This document shows, one piece after another, positions 7,514-14,882 of a stretch of DNA of 37,766 nt. The DNA comes from JAEUMY01 sp031394355 (GTDB taxonomy: Bacteria; Pseudomonadota; Gammaproteobacteria; Burkholderiales; Usitatibacteraceae), in assembly GCA_031394355.1 (NCBI GenBank), contig JANNSU010000069.1:1-37766 (forward strand). The letters are read 5' to 3'. Every line of letters starts with the position of its first letter. The first letter of the stretch is position 1. A program made the translations under genes and the position numbers. A model generated the notes under the pieces. The model was not told the origin of the DNA, ran no database searches, and saw only the letters and a program-made list of their open reading frames with translations.

Positions 7514-8668
7514 TCACCAGCCCTTGCGGAGGACATCCGCAATGCGCTCGCGGTCTGCGTCCGTGAGCCACCAGCCGCAAGGGATGTGCAGCATGCGCGA
7601 ATAGAACGCATCCACGCCCGGCAGCTCGCGGCGGCTCCCGGCAAACACGCTGTGCAGATCGTTGCGCCGATGCGCCTGGGAGCTGTCGATGCCATGCGCA
7701 TCCAGATGACGCTGCAAGCCTGCGCGGTCGTCAGCGAGCACGGTGTAGAACCAGTACGAGGGCTCGGCGCCTTCGGGTATCGCGCAGAGCGACAGTCCGG
7801 CGATACCCTGCAGCGCCTCATCAAACCAGCGGCCGTTGGCGACATGGCGTGCGATCAGCGCGTCGATGCCCGGCAGCTGCGCGAGACCGATGGTCGCCGT
7901 CACATTGTTCATGTGATATTTCCAGCCCACCTCCGGCACATCGACTTCTGTGCGCGGCAGTTTGCGGTCGATGCCGAACCAGCGGAAGCGGCGGCCTTCG
8001 GCTAATTTGTCTGCCATTGCTGAGTAATGATTCAGCGCCAGCATGCCGCCATCCACCGTCGTCATGTGCTTGATGGCCTGCAGCGAGAACATCACGAATT
8101 CGCTGTCCTGTCCGACCATGCGGCCCTGCCAGCGCGCGCCGAGTGCATGCGCGGCATCCTCGATGACAGGGATGCCATGCGCCACCGCCACCTTGCGAAT
8201 ATTCGCAATATCCGCGGGCATGCCGCCGTAATGCACCACCTGAATGGCGCGGGTGCGTGGCGTGATCTGCCGTGCCAGGTCATCCGCCGACAGGTTGCCG
8301 GTCATGGGATCGATATCGGCCCAGACAATCTTGCCGCCCGCATGCAAGATGGCGAGGTTGCTGGGCTCGGCGGTCATGGGTGTGCTGATGACTTCGTCGG
8401 CGCTGCGAACCCCGGCCAGATGCAACGCGGTGTGCAGCGCGGCTGTGCCGGAGTTGAACGAGAGGATATGCGGATTGCCCAGCCAGCGGCCGAACGTGGC
8501 TTCGAAGTCGCGCACCGCCTGGCCCTCGCCCACCTGGCCGCTGTAAAGCACGGCCTCCAACGCGGGCATGAGCGCCTCGCGTGGCGGCATGCCCACCTTG
8601 AAAAGCGGAATGCGCGGCGGAATAGGGAACACTCGCTCGCCCGAATCAGAAATTGGAGTACTCACCAC
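7514..8668 (-). CDS. DegT/DnrJ/EryC1/StrS-type aminotransferase, paralog 2
   Basis: The product (384 aa) shows the same fold and motif order as paralog 1: FNSGTAALHTAL phosphate loop, PVIEDAAHALGA with the PLP-ring Asp, and MFSLQAIKHMTTVDGGML with the Schiff-base Lys. It is closer to canonical DegT proteins than paralog 1. The start is a GTG at 8668 (a second GTG at 8665), overlapping the end of the dehydratase gene by 23 bases, so translation is coupled. By context it acts on the 4-keto sugar made by the dehydratase. Why two aminotransferases are kept is open: two sugars, two positions, or a heteromer. A palindrome copy is read as ADIANIRKVAV. Confidence 0.88.
   Translation of the reverse strand: MVSTPISDSGERVFPIPPRIPLFKVGMPPREALMPALEAVLYSGQVGEGQAVRDFEATFGRWLGNPHILSFNSGTAALHTALHLAGVRSADEVISTPMTAEPSNLAILHAGGKIVWADIDPMTGNLSADDLARQITPRTRAIQVVHYGGMPADIANIRKVAVAHGIPVIEDAAHALGARWQGRMVGQDSEFVMFSLQAIKHMTTVDGGMLALNHYSAMADKLAEGRRFRWFGIDRKLPRTEVDVPEVGWKYHMNNVTATIGLAQLPGIDALIARHVANGRWFDEALQGIAGLSLCAIPEGAEPSYWFYTVLADDRAGLQRHLDAHGIDSSQAHRRNDLHSVFAGSRRELPGVDAFYSRMLHIPCGWWLTDADRERIADVLRKGW
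8195..8206. repeat. GCGAATATTCGC palindrome, site 5
   Basis: Perfect copy inside aminotransferase paralog 2, ANIR frame. The homologous place in paralog 1 reads VQAIAAAAH with no palindrome. Confidence 0.95.
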
Positions 8669-9653
8669 CCGACATCTCGAGATGGGTGAATTCGTTGTCA
8701 GCGCGCGCCATCAAGGCACGGATGGCATCGCGATCCACGAGCGCATCAACGGAGCTGTATTCGCTGTTGAGATCGCCGAATCGCACCTTGCTCCACCACG
8801 GGTGCACCTTGTAGTACCCGCCCACATCCTCGGCGCGAACCAGCTCCTCTTCGGACAGCATGATCTCGTTCAGCTTCTCGCCAGGCAGGAGGCCGATCAG
8901 GTCGTACTCGAACGGCTTCCCGGCTTCTTCGCAGAGCAGTCTGGCCATGTCGATGATGCGTGCGGCCGGGGCCTTGCACACGAAAATGTCGCCGCCGTTG
9001 GAATTCTCGGCCGCGTACATCACGAGATCAATCGCGTCGTTCAGTGTCAGCAGAAAACGCGTCATGCGTTCGTCGGTGATGGTGATCTTCTGGTTGGCCG
9101 CGAGCAGGCGGCGGAACAACGGAACCACCGAGCCGCGCGAGCGCAGCACGTTGCCATAGCGAACGCAGGCGAAGCGGGTGCCCTTGTTGCGCTTGGACAG
9201 ATTGCCCTTCAGCACGACCCGCTCCTGCAGCGCCTTGGTGAGGCCCATGACGTTGACGGGCTTCACCGCCTTGTCGGTGCTGATCATGACCACGGTTTCC
9301 GGGCCGCATTCCAGCGAGGCGTCGACGATGTTCTGCGCGCCCTTCACGTTGGTGTGGATGGCCTCGTCCGGAAAGTTCTCGCAGGTGGGCACCTGCTTCA
9401 GCGCGGCGGCGTGAAACACGATGTTGATGTCGTGCATGGCCTCAGAGAGACACGAGCGGTCGCGCACGTCACCAAGAAAGAAAGACAGATTTTTGCGGCC
9501 GCGATAGAACACCCGCATGTCGTGCTGCTTCTTCTCGTCGCGGCTGAACACGCGCACCTCGGCCGCACCCAGGTCGAGAAAGCGGCGCACGATGAAATTG
9601 CCGAAAGAGCCGGTACCGCCGGTGACGAGGATTTTTTTGTTCGAATAGTCCAT
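8646..9653 (-). CDS. UDP-GlcNAc 4,6-dehydratase-like SDR (CapE/WbjB/FnlA type)
   Basis: The product (335 aa) is an extended SDR. ILVTGGTGSFGNFIV is the Rossmann glycine motif, RVFSRDEKKQHDMR and FHAAALKQVP are hallmarks of polysaccharide-type dehydratases, and STDKAVKPVNVMGLTKALQE carries the M-x3-K form of the active site in place of Y-x3-K, as in FnlA/WbjB/CapE and WbpM. The family converts UDP-GlcNAc to a UDP-4-keto-6-deoxy sugar, often with C5 epimerisation. It has no membrane segments, so it is the soluble form. ATG 9653 is chosen over an upstream ATG because MDYSNKKILVTGG is the family N-terminus. It is the first gene of a four-gene operon. The exact sugar product is inferred, not proven. 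Confidence 0.88.
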   Translation of the reverse strand: MDYSNKKILVTGGTGSFGNFIVRRFLDLGAAEVRVFSRDEKKQHDMRVFYRGRKNLSFFLGDVRDRSCLSEAMHDINIVFHAAALKQVPTCENFPDEAIHTNVKGAQNIVDASLECGPETVVMISTDKAVKPVNVMGLTKALQERVVLKGNLSKRNKGTRFACVRYGNVLRSRGSVVPLFRRLLAANQKITITDERMTRFLLTLNDAIDLVMYAAENSNGGDIFVCKAPAARIIDMARLLCEEAGKPFEYDLIGLLPGEKLNEIMLSEEELVRAEDVGGYYKVHPWWSKVRFGDLNSEYSSVDALVDRDAIRALMARADNEFTHLEMSGGEYSNF

Positions 9654-9813
9654 GGGGCGTGGTGCGAAGAGAGGCAAACCCGCATTCTACGAGAGCGGGG
9701 GCGTGGCTGCGCTGCTATCTCTGCGTGCCCGCGACGCATTGCTGCGCCGCCGAGCATCGCGGACCGGGGCCAAAGCCATCTTGCGGGATAATACGAACGA
9801 AGTTTCAATCTCG

Positions 9814-9840
9814 GTCACCCGTCACCCGTCACCCGTCACC
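9814..9840. repeat. Heptanucleotide tandem repeat GTCACCC upstream of trhO
   Basis: Three exact GTCACCC units and a partial fourth end three bases before the trhO ATG (9844) and take the place where a ribosome-binding site should be. No Shine-Dalgarno sequence is seen. A possible -10 box GATAAT lies at 9787-9792, which would put the repeat in the 5' leader. The remainder of the divergent spacer 9654-9813 shows nothing else. Confidence 0.85.
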
Positions 9841-9843
9841 AAC

Positions 9844-10590
9844 ATGCCCGTCCTCAATATCGCCGCCTACAAGTTCGTCACCATTGCCGATCGGTCGCCG
9901 TTGCGCGAATCGCTGCGGGAGCAGTGTGAGTCGCTGGGCCTGAAGGGAACGATCCTGTTGGCACACGAGGGCATCAACCTCGTCATGGCGGGCGAGGAGT
10001 CGGCCATCAACACCTTCCTGTCCGGCTTGCGTGGTCGCGCCGAGTTTGCGGACCTAGTCGTGAAGCAGAGCTGGTCGGCGGAACAGCCGTTCGGCAAGCT
10101 GCTCGTCAAGCTGAAGCAGGAAATCATTCCGCTGGGCCGCCCGGATATCGATCCGGCGCGCAATCCGGCACCGCGGCTCGCCCCGGCGGATCTGAAGCGC
10201 TGGCTGGACCAGGGGCACGACGATCAAGGCCGTGAAGTGCTGCTGCTGGACACCCGCAACACGTACGAGGTGGAGCGCGGCACGTTCGCGGGTGCGGTGG
10301 ACATGCATCTCGATATCTTCCGCAACTTCGGCGGGCGCCTGCCTGCTGTGGCCCCTGCACTGAAGGACAAGACCGTCGTCAGCTTTTGTACTGGCGGCAT
10401 CCGCTGCGAGAAGGCGGCGCCATTGTTGGTGAAGGAAGGTTTCACCGACGTGTATCAACTTGATGGCGGCATCCTCAAGTATTTCGAGGACTGCGGTTCG
10501 GCACATTTTGTCGGAGAGTGTTACGTGTTCGACGAACGCGTGGCCGTAGACTCGGCGCTTGCGCCCACACTGTTGCCAAGGGAGGTTTGA
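9844..10590 (+). CDS. trhO: tRNA uridine(34) hydroxylase, rhodanese-domain protein
   Basis: The product is 248 aa. The N-terminal acylphosphatase-like/UPF0176 domain contains KGTILLAHEGINLVMAG, and the rhodanese domain (about 115-215) contains LLLDTRNTYEVERGTF and the active-site loop VSFCTGGIRCEKA with the catalytic Cys. These are the hallmarks of TrhO (YceA), which uses O2 to hydroxylate U34 of tRNA on the way to 5-methoxyuridine or its carboxymethyl derivative. The start MPVLNIAAYKF matches the family. The gene is divergent from the sugar operon. The downstream gene starts one base after its stop. Confidence 0.92.
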   Translation: MPVLNIAAYKFVTIADRSPLRESLREQCESLGLKGTILLAHEGINLVMAGEESAINTFLSGLRGRAEFADLVVKQSWSAEQPFGKLLVKLKQEIIPLGRPDIDPARNPAPRLAPADLKRWLDQGHDDQGREVLLLDTRNTYEVERGTFAGAVDMHLDIFRNFGGRLPAVAPALKDKTVVSFCTGGIRCEKAAPLLVKEGFTDVYQLDGGILKYFEDCGSAHFVGECYVFDERVAVDSALAPTLLPREV

Positions 10591-10591
10591 C

Positions 10592-11443
10592 ATGCGCGTC
10601 CGGATCGCCACTGCCGCCCCATTCGTACTGCTCGCGTGCATGAATGCAACCACGCTTCTCGCCCAGGAGCCGCCCGCTGCGTCGCTGGCCGCTGCGGAAT
10701 TCGCGTTCTCGGCCCGCTCTGTGGCGACGGACATGAAGGAAGCCTTTCTGTCGGTCATGACCGACGATGCAATCCTGTTTCGCCCGGGCCCGGTCAATGG
10801 CCGCGAGGCCATGGGGAACCGTCCGGCGCCGACCATCGAGCTCAATTGGCGGCCCGCATTCGTGCATGTCGCCGCCTCCGGCGATTTCGGCATGAGCACC
10901 GGCCCGGCGCGCGTCCTGTTCAAGCAGGACCCGAAGCGTGCGCCCGTCTATACCCATTTCCTCTCCATCTGGCAGAAAGTCGGCGGTGTCTGGAAGCTGA
11001 AGGTCGATGTGGGTATCGACCATCCTGAGCCGCACCTTGCCGATGGCTGGCTGGAGCTCTCGCAATCGATGACAAATGGTCCGGGACGTGAGGCGATGCT
11101 CGCGGCGGAACGTGAATTCAATCGTGCTGCGGAGTCAGGGGGCTATGGCGCTGCGCTGGACGCGAATGCGGATGCGAATATTCGCGTCTACCGCACGCCG
11201 CGGAAACCGATGCTGGGCAAAGCCACGCTGGCCGGCCAGTCATTCCATCCCGCCGGAACAAGAGGCGAAGTGCTCTCGCACGGCATTGCATCGAGTGGCG
11301 ATCTGGGCTGGACGGTGGTGAAGCTCGTGGCTGCTGACAAGGCCGATGTGCCCATCGCGCATGTGCTGCGGGTCTGGCGCGCGCAGGGCGGCAAGTTTTT
11401 GCTGCTGGCGGATCTGGCGGTGGAAATGCCGAAGGGGCAGTGA
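10592..11443 (+). CDS. Secreted SnoaL/DUF4440-like protein with two NTF2-type domains
   Basis: The product (283 aa) begins with a signal peptide (MRVRIATAAPFVLLACMNATTLLAQ, cleavage after LLAQ). Two similar halves follow: AAAEFAFSARSVATDMKEAFLSVMTDDAILFRPGP and MLAAEREFNRAAESGGYGAALDANADANIRVYR, each leading to a W-T/Y..K....VWR beta-sheet end. This is the layout of tandem SnoaL/DUF4440 folds, which bind small ligands or steroids; the ligand is unknown. ATG 10592 has a good ribosome-binding site GGGAGG that overlaps the trhO stop, so the two genes are coupled. The stop codon at 11441-11443 is itself the first three bases of a heptanucleotide repeat array. A palindrome copy is read as DANIRVY in the second domain. 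Confidence 0.78.
   Translation: MRVRIATAAPFVLLACMNATTLLAQEPPAASLAAAEFAFSARSVATDMKEAFLSVMTDDAILFRPGPVNGREAMGNRPAPTIELNWRPAFVHVAASGDFGMSTGPARVLFKQDPKRAPVYTHFLSIWQKVGGVWKLKVDVGIDHPEPHLADGWLELSQSMTNGPGREAMLAAEREFNRAAESGGYGAALDANADANIRVYRTPRKPMLGKATLAGQSFHPAGTRGEVLSHGIASSGDLGWTVVKLVAADKADVPIAHVLRVWRAQGGKFLLLADLAVEMPKGQ
11174..11185. repeat. GCGAATATTCGC palindrome, site 6
   Basis: Perfect copy in the SnoaL-like gene, ANIR frame. A second, outer inverted repeat GACGCGAAT (11159-11167) / ATTCGCGTC (11180-11188) overlaps it. Confidence 0.95.
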
Positions 11444-11510
11444 GGGGTGAGGCGTGAAGGTTGAGGCGTGAAGGTTGAGGCGTGAAGGGGGTGGCGTGAA
11501 GGGGGTGGAG
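11441..11510. repeat. Degenerate heptanucleotide repeat array TGAGGCG/TGAAGGT
   Basis: Ten 7-base units in unbroken phase: TGAGGGG, three TGAGGCG, two TGAAGGT, two TGAAGGG, GGTGGCG and GGTGGAG. The first unit begins with the stop codon of the upstream gene. Confidence 0.88.
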
Positions 11511-11640
11511 TATCCCCCCTTTTTCAAAGGGGGGCAGGGGGGATTTCAGCGAGATGAATCGAGTGTCCCTCAATCCAACTTTGGAACGGGAGTTCACTAC
11601 AAATCCCCCTCGTTCCCCCTTTTTCAAAGGGGGAGGTGCC
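11511..11640. repeat. Hairpin-rich repeat related to the MITE-like element
   Basis: Two stem-loops of C-run/TTTTTCAAA/G-run type (about 11514-11532 and 11617-11637) flank GGGGGGATTTCAGCGAGATG and TCCCTCAATCCAACTTTGG. Both phrases resemble the core of the 20253-20455 element, but the terminal CAGTTTGTTGAA repeats are missing. Confidence 0.6.
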
Positions 11641-11652
11641 ATCCGCGGGCAT

Positions 11653-11664
11653 GCGAATATTTGC
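11653..11664. repeat. Near-match palindrome GCGAATATTTGC
   Basis: One mismatch from the 12-bp palindrome, in the repeat-rich spacer downstream of the SnoaL-like gene. Confidence 0.6.
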
Positions 11665-11680
11665 AAGAGAACAGCCAGAC

Positions 11681-11774
11681 GCCGATGATCGCCGAGAACC
11701 GCCGATGCACGCCGATGGTTCAGATGATCGGGTTCATCCGCGTTCATCCTGCTTTTATCTGCGTTCATCGGCGT
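11681..11774. repeat. 10-bp tandem repeats arranged as an imperfect inverted repeat
   Basis: The left arm has four 10-base units: GCCGATGATC, GCCGAGAACC, GCCGATGCAC and GCCGATGGTT. The right arm has GTTCATCCGC, GTTCATCCTG, CTTTTATCTG and CGTTCATCGG-CGTC, partly the reverse complement of the left. The whole could fold into a long imperfect stem. It is non-coding as far as I can see. Confidence 0.65.
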
Positions 11775-11792
11775 CAGGCTTTTGGCCGCCCC

Positions 11793-11804
11793 GCGAATAT
11801 TCGC
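11793..11804. repeat. GCGAATATTCGC palindrome, site 7
   Basis: Perfect copy in the intergenic spacer 11444-11859; one of two perfect copies clearly outside genes. Confidence 0.95.
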
Positions 11805-11824
11805 AACTACAGGATGCTGCTCCC

Positions 11825-11852
11825 GACCCCCGACCCCCGACCCCCGACCCCC
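11825..11852. repeat. Heptanucleotide tandem repeat GACCCCC x4
   Basis: Four exact GACCCCC units just beyond the stop codon (11860) of the minus-strand PilJ-type gene. Confidence 0.9.
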
Positions 11853-11859
11853 GAGACTC

Positions 11860-12696
11860 TCAGACCTTCAACCCCTCATACAGCCGCGTCAAGCGCTCCA
11901 TCACGTCAAGGATGTTGTCGCAGGCCTTGGTCACATACTCCAGGCGTTCCCGCGAAGTCTGGTTTCGATTCAAGTCATCCACAGCGATTTTCAGAAAGCC
12001 CATCTGGGTCTCGGCGAGCGCCAATTCCTGCTTGATCTGTTCAGTGTTCTCCTTCGCTTTCGTAAGCTTGTCCAGGTCGGCACGCAACTGTTCGTTGGCG
12101 GTCTTCAGATCGGCTTCGATCACGTTGTTGCGGATGCCGGCAGAGCGAAAGAGATACAGCTTGGCCAGACGCTGCGTCAGCACCCGCGCATCACCGGCGG
12201 TGGCGATGAGGTTACTGCGCGGCGAGCGCGAGAATTCCACCATCATTTGCGCGCCCTTGGTGGCGATCCAGACCACTTCCTCGTTCTGCTCGGCAAGCTT
12301 CTTGGCAGAGGCGGGTGTCGCCGGTGAGTTGGTCAGCTCACGGAACTCACCCCAAAGCTGTTCAAGGAGCTGATAGTTGTCCTGGATCTGCGCGGTGGGC
12401 GGTGCAGACTGCAAATCGCGCAGCGTCTTCTCGAATTCGCGGATCGCCTCTTGCATCTGCCGTTTGGCGCGGTTCTCCAGCGCTTGCTGCTGTATCAGTG
12501 TGTAGGACTTGGTGACCCGCTCGACCAGCATGGGCAGGCGCACGGCCTGATTCACAGAGACGGCCGGGTCGTACTTGGGTCGGGTGATCTTGGTAGCTTG
12601 GGCGGACGCCAGCATGGGCTGCGCGGCGACGATACCGGCTAGGAGAAGACGGCCTGTGTGCAGGGCGGATTGCCGTGCGAGTGCGCGAAGATTCAT
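11860..12696 (-). CDS. Secreted PilJ-type sensor-domain protein
   Basis: The product is 278 aa. A signal peptide (MNLRALARQSALHTGRLLLAGIVAAQPMLASAQA) precedes a mostly helical protein. The segment VNQAVRLPMLVERVTKSYTLIQQQ and the later GDARVLTQRLAKLYLFRSAGI resemble each other and the repeated Q-R..M..K......G helical motif of PilJ/NarX-type N-terminal domains (type IV pili methyl-accepting sensor domain), here without transmembrane helix or output domain. The ATG at 12696 has an AGGGAA ribosome-binding site. It lies 52 bases after bufC and is probably the last gene of the bufferin-type operon. Binding of a metal or oxidised ligand in the periplasm is an inference from the operon. Confidence 0.7.
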   Translation of the reverse strand: MNLRALARQSALHTGRLLLAGIVAAQPMLASAQATKITRPKYDPAVSVNQAVRLPMLVERVTKSYTLIQQQALENRAKRQMQEAIREFEKTLRDLQSAPPTAQIQDNYQLLEQLWGEFRELTNSPATPASAKKLAEQNEEVVWIATKGAQMMVEFSRSPRSNLIATAGDARVLTQRLAKLYLFRSAGIRNNVIEADLKTANEQLRADLDKLTKAKENTEQIKQELALAETQMGFLKIAVDDLNRNQTSRERLEYVTKACDNILDVMERLTRLYEGLKV

Positions 12697-12748
12697 GCAA
12701 ATTTCCCTGTGAATTAGGTTTTGTTGGAATTTCGGGATGCCGAAAGCG

Positions 12749-13552
12749 CTATTCGACCATATCTGCGATGCGAGTGCCGCAGAAGATTCCAGTCGAGAAG
12801 AGATCATGCAATCCGGCCATGAGGGTGGCACCGGGATCGGGCAGGTCGCGGAACGTCGCTGTCTCCAGCGCGGCCACCAGCGGCTTGTCGGCCAGGCAGG
12901 CCGCGACCAGTGCGGCGCGGGGCGCATCCAGCACCTCGGCCACGCACTCAAAGCCCTCGCGGTAGACCAGCACGCATTCGCCACCCTGGTCCGGATCGAA
13001 TGGGTCGGGAAACTTCATGTCGACCAAGTGCGCACGCCAGATCGATTGAATGGGCCAGCCTGAATCGATCAGCGCAACCCCTGGCGCAGTCAGCAGTATG
13101 AGCCGGTCCATGTCCTCGGCTTGTACTTGAGCGAGGGCCGTGACCTCGATGGGCTGGGCGTCAGCCGCATGGAACGCCCGGTGCAGCGCCCACTCCAGCG
13201 CGGCCACATCACCCAACCAGGGCAGCGTCTCGGCATGCGAATATTCGCGAAGGAAGCCAGGCAACTCGGCACCCAGATCATGCAGATCGCCGGAGGTTGA
13301 TGGATGTGCGAAAAGACATTGGTCGGCGGCCTCGTTGAAGAACGCTTGCCCCACCAGCGCCTGCACGACGGGGTACACGGCCGCCATGGCCTCGCGCTGG
13401 TTGCCGCGCACGGCGTTGCGGTAGACCTGGATGCGCGCTGCGGGTGTGGGCGGTCGTGTGGGAGCGATGCCCGGGCGCACCTGCCCTTGCAGCGCCGTAT
13501 CGTGGCCCGCCATCGCGGCGAGGAAGCTACGCTGGAGTGCGGCCAGGTCCAT
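12749..13552 (-). CDS. bufC: BufC/HvfC-type DUF2063 partner protein
   Basis: The product is 267 aa. The N-terminal DUF2063 domain shows LAALQRSFLAAM, ARIQVYRNAVRGNQREAMAAVYPVVQALVG and LHDLGAELPGFL, which are family hallmarks. The C-terminal half is a less conserved domain with WRAHLVDM and VLVYREGFE. In known systems this protein binds the precursor peptide and delivers it to the MNIO enzyme encoded next to it. The start at 13552 overlaps the end of bufB by 26 bases, so translation is coupled. A palindrome copy is read as FLREYSHAETL, just where other family members have a poorly conserved helix end. Confidence 0.85.
   Translation of the reverse strand: MDLAALQRSFLAAMAGHDTALQGQVRPGIAPTRPPTPAARIQVYRNAVRGNQREAMAAVYPVVQALVGQAFFNEAADQCLFAHPSTSGDLHDLGAELPGFLREYSHAETLPWLGDVAALEWALHRAFHAADAQPIEVTALAQVQAEDMDRLILLTAPGVALIDSGWPIQSIWRAHLVDMKFPDPFDPDQGGECVLVYREGFECVAEVLDAPRAALVAACLADKPLVAALETATFRDLPDPGATLMAGLHDLFSTGIFCGTRIADMVE
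13237..13248. repeat. GCGAATATTCGC palindrome, site 8
   Basis: Perfect copy inside bufC, EYS frame (LREYSHA). Confidence 0.95.
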
Positions 13553-14417
13553 GTTCGCTCAGCAATTGTGTCGCCTTCTGTGCCTCGGCCAGCAATACGG
13601 GCAGCGCCGGAATATCGGTATCCCACTCGATCAGTGTCGGCACCGGGCCGAATCGATTCAGTGCTTCGGCATACAGCGCCCAGACGTCGTCGCAGACTGC
13701 TGTGCCGTGCGTATCAATCAGCAGCCGCGCAGCATCGGCTTCCGGCTGCTCATACACATCGAAACCGGCCAGGTGGATTTCCTTGACGGCTTCGGCGGGC
13801 AGGGTGGCCAGGAATGCGAGTGGATCCAGCCCGTGATTCACGGCGTTCACGTAGATGTTGTTCACATCCACCAGCAGCCCGCAGCCGGTGCGACGTGCCA
13901 CCTCGGCGACAAAATCGGCCTCGTCGTGCGTGCTGTCCTGCCAGACGAGATAGGCCGACACGTTTTCGACCAGAAACTGCCGACCGAGGCGGGATTGCAC
14001 GGCATCCACGTGACGGCACACCACGGCCAGCGCTTCATCGTTGTAGGGCAGCGGCAGCAGGTCGTTGAGATGCGTGCCCGCAATGTGTCCCCAGCAAAGG
14101 TGGTCAGACACCAGTGCAGGCTCGATACGATCAACCAGTCTCGCCAGCCGGTCAAGGTGGCGCGAGTCCAATCCGTCGGCCGAACCAAGGCTCAATCCCA
14201 CGCCGTGCAGCGACACCGCATAGTCGCGCCGGAAGCGCATGAGCCAATCGAGCGGCTGGCCGCCATCGCCGAAGTAATTCTCGCTGTGGACTTCCAGAAA
14301 ACCGACCGTCGGCCGCATCGTGTCAAACGCACGATAGTGGTCGCTGCGCAGGCCGATGCCTGCAAGATTCGTGAGCGGCAAATGCTGAGCCCGGGGGATG
14401 TGGCTAGTCGTGGTCAT
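13527..14417 (-). CDS. bufB: MNIO-family (DUF692) peptide-modifying oxidative enzyme
   Basis: A TIM-barrel DUF692 protein, 296 aa. Visible iron-ligand type motifs are EVHSENYFG, SLHGVGLSLG, SDHLCWG, LVENVSAYL, DVNNIYVNAVNHG, EIHLAGF and DTHGTAV, which supply the His, Glu, Asp and Asn residues of a multinuclear iron centre. Characterised members oxidise Cys or other residues of a partner peptide; bufferin enzymes turn Cys into thiooxazole-type heterocycles. Here the substrates are most likely the two DUF2282 peptides encoded upstream. A terminator-like hairpin separates it from them. Confidence 0.9.
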   Translation of the reverse strand: MTTTSHIPRAQHLPLTNLAGIGLRSDHYRAFDTMRPTVGFLEVHSENYFGDGGQPLDWLMRFRRDYAVSLHGVGLSLGSADGLDSRHLDRLARLVDRIEPALVSDHLCWGHIAGTHLNDLLPLPYNDEALAVVCRHVDAVQSRLGRQFLVENVSAYLVWQDSTHDEADFVAEVARRTGCGLLVDVNNIYVNAVNHGLDPLAFLATLPAEAVKEIHLAGFDVYEQPEADAARLLIDTHGTAVCDDVWALYAEALNRFGPVPTLIEWDTDIPALPVLLAEAQKATQLLSEHGPGRTPA

Positions 14418-14483
14418 GGCGCTTGCGGGCCGCAGCAGGCGATCAACAAGTTGATTGTGGGTGGCGAGTCAGGGCGCCATGAA

Positions 14484-14508
14484 AAAAGCCGTGCGACGCA
14501 CGGCTTTT
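14484..14508 (-). terminator. Intrinsic-terminator hairpin between peptide and enzyme genes
   Basis: AAAAGCCGTGC - GTC - GCACGGCTTTT is a perfect 11-bp stem with a 3-base loop. On the minus strand it is followed by further T residues (six in all). It lies between the stop of the second precursor gene (14529) and the start of bufB (14417), so partial read-through would give much more peptide than enzyme. Confidence 0.85.
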
Positions 14509-14528
14509 CCGTGGCTGCCGATGCCCGA

Positions 14529-14825
14529 TCAATACTTCATCGTGGGCGCATCTTCCTTCTTGCTGCCTTCAGGCTTGGTGAGCTTGCCGCCCGACTTGGC
14601 GCAGGTGCCCTTGGCGACGAACTTCCACTCTTCCGCATCATTATCGGCCGTGGCCTTGCCGGCACAGGAATGCTTCGACGTGCCGCAGTCGTTCATGGCT
14701 TTCTTCACATTGCCGTAGCACTTCTCTTTCGGCGCAGGCTTGTCCTGGGCGGCGGCAACGCCGGAGATGCCGACGGCCAGCAGGCCGGCCACGGCGGTGG
14801 AAAGCAGGGATTTGCTTGATTTCAT
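14529..14825 (-). CDS. bufA: DUF2282 bufferin-type precursor peptide, copy 2
   Basis: The product is 98 aa. A signal peptide (MKSSKSLLSTAVAGLLAVGISGVAAAQ) is followed by a small Cys-containing core: KCYGNVKKAMNDCGTSKHSCAG and FVAKGTCAKSGG, giving four Cys in the C-Y-G / D-C-G / S-C-A-G / G-T-C arrangement of DUF2282 proteins. Known bufferins of this family are exported to the periplasm after Cys modification and help bind copper. A good ribosome-binding site (AAGGACA) precedes ATG 14825. The tail is longer and richer in Lys than in the sister peptide. Confidence 0.87.
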   Translation of the reverse strand: MKSSKSLLSTAVAGLLAVGISGVAAAQDKPAPKEKCYGNVKKAMNDCGTSKHSCAGKATADNDAEEWKFVAKGTCAKSGGKLTKPEGSKKEDAPTMKY

Positions 14826-14882
14826 GGATTGTCCTTTCGGTTTCGGGTGATATTGAGGAATGTGATTCGGGTACGACGGTGT

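Noticed and set aside
12749..14819. Long plus-strand open frames opposite bufB and bufC
   Set aside because: They are shadows of the minus-strand genes, which have clear family motifs and overlaps.
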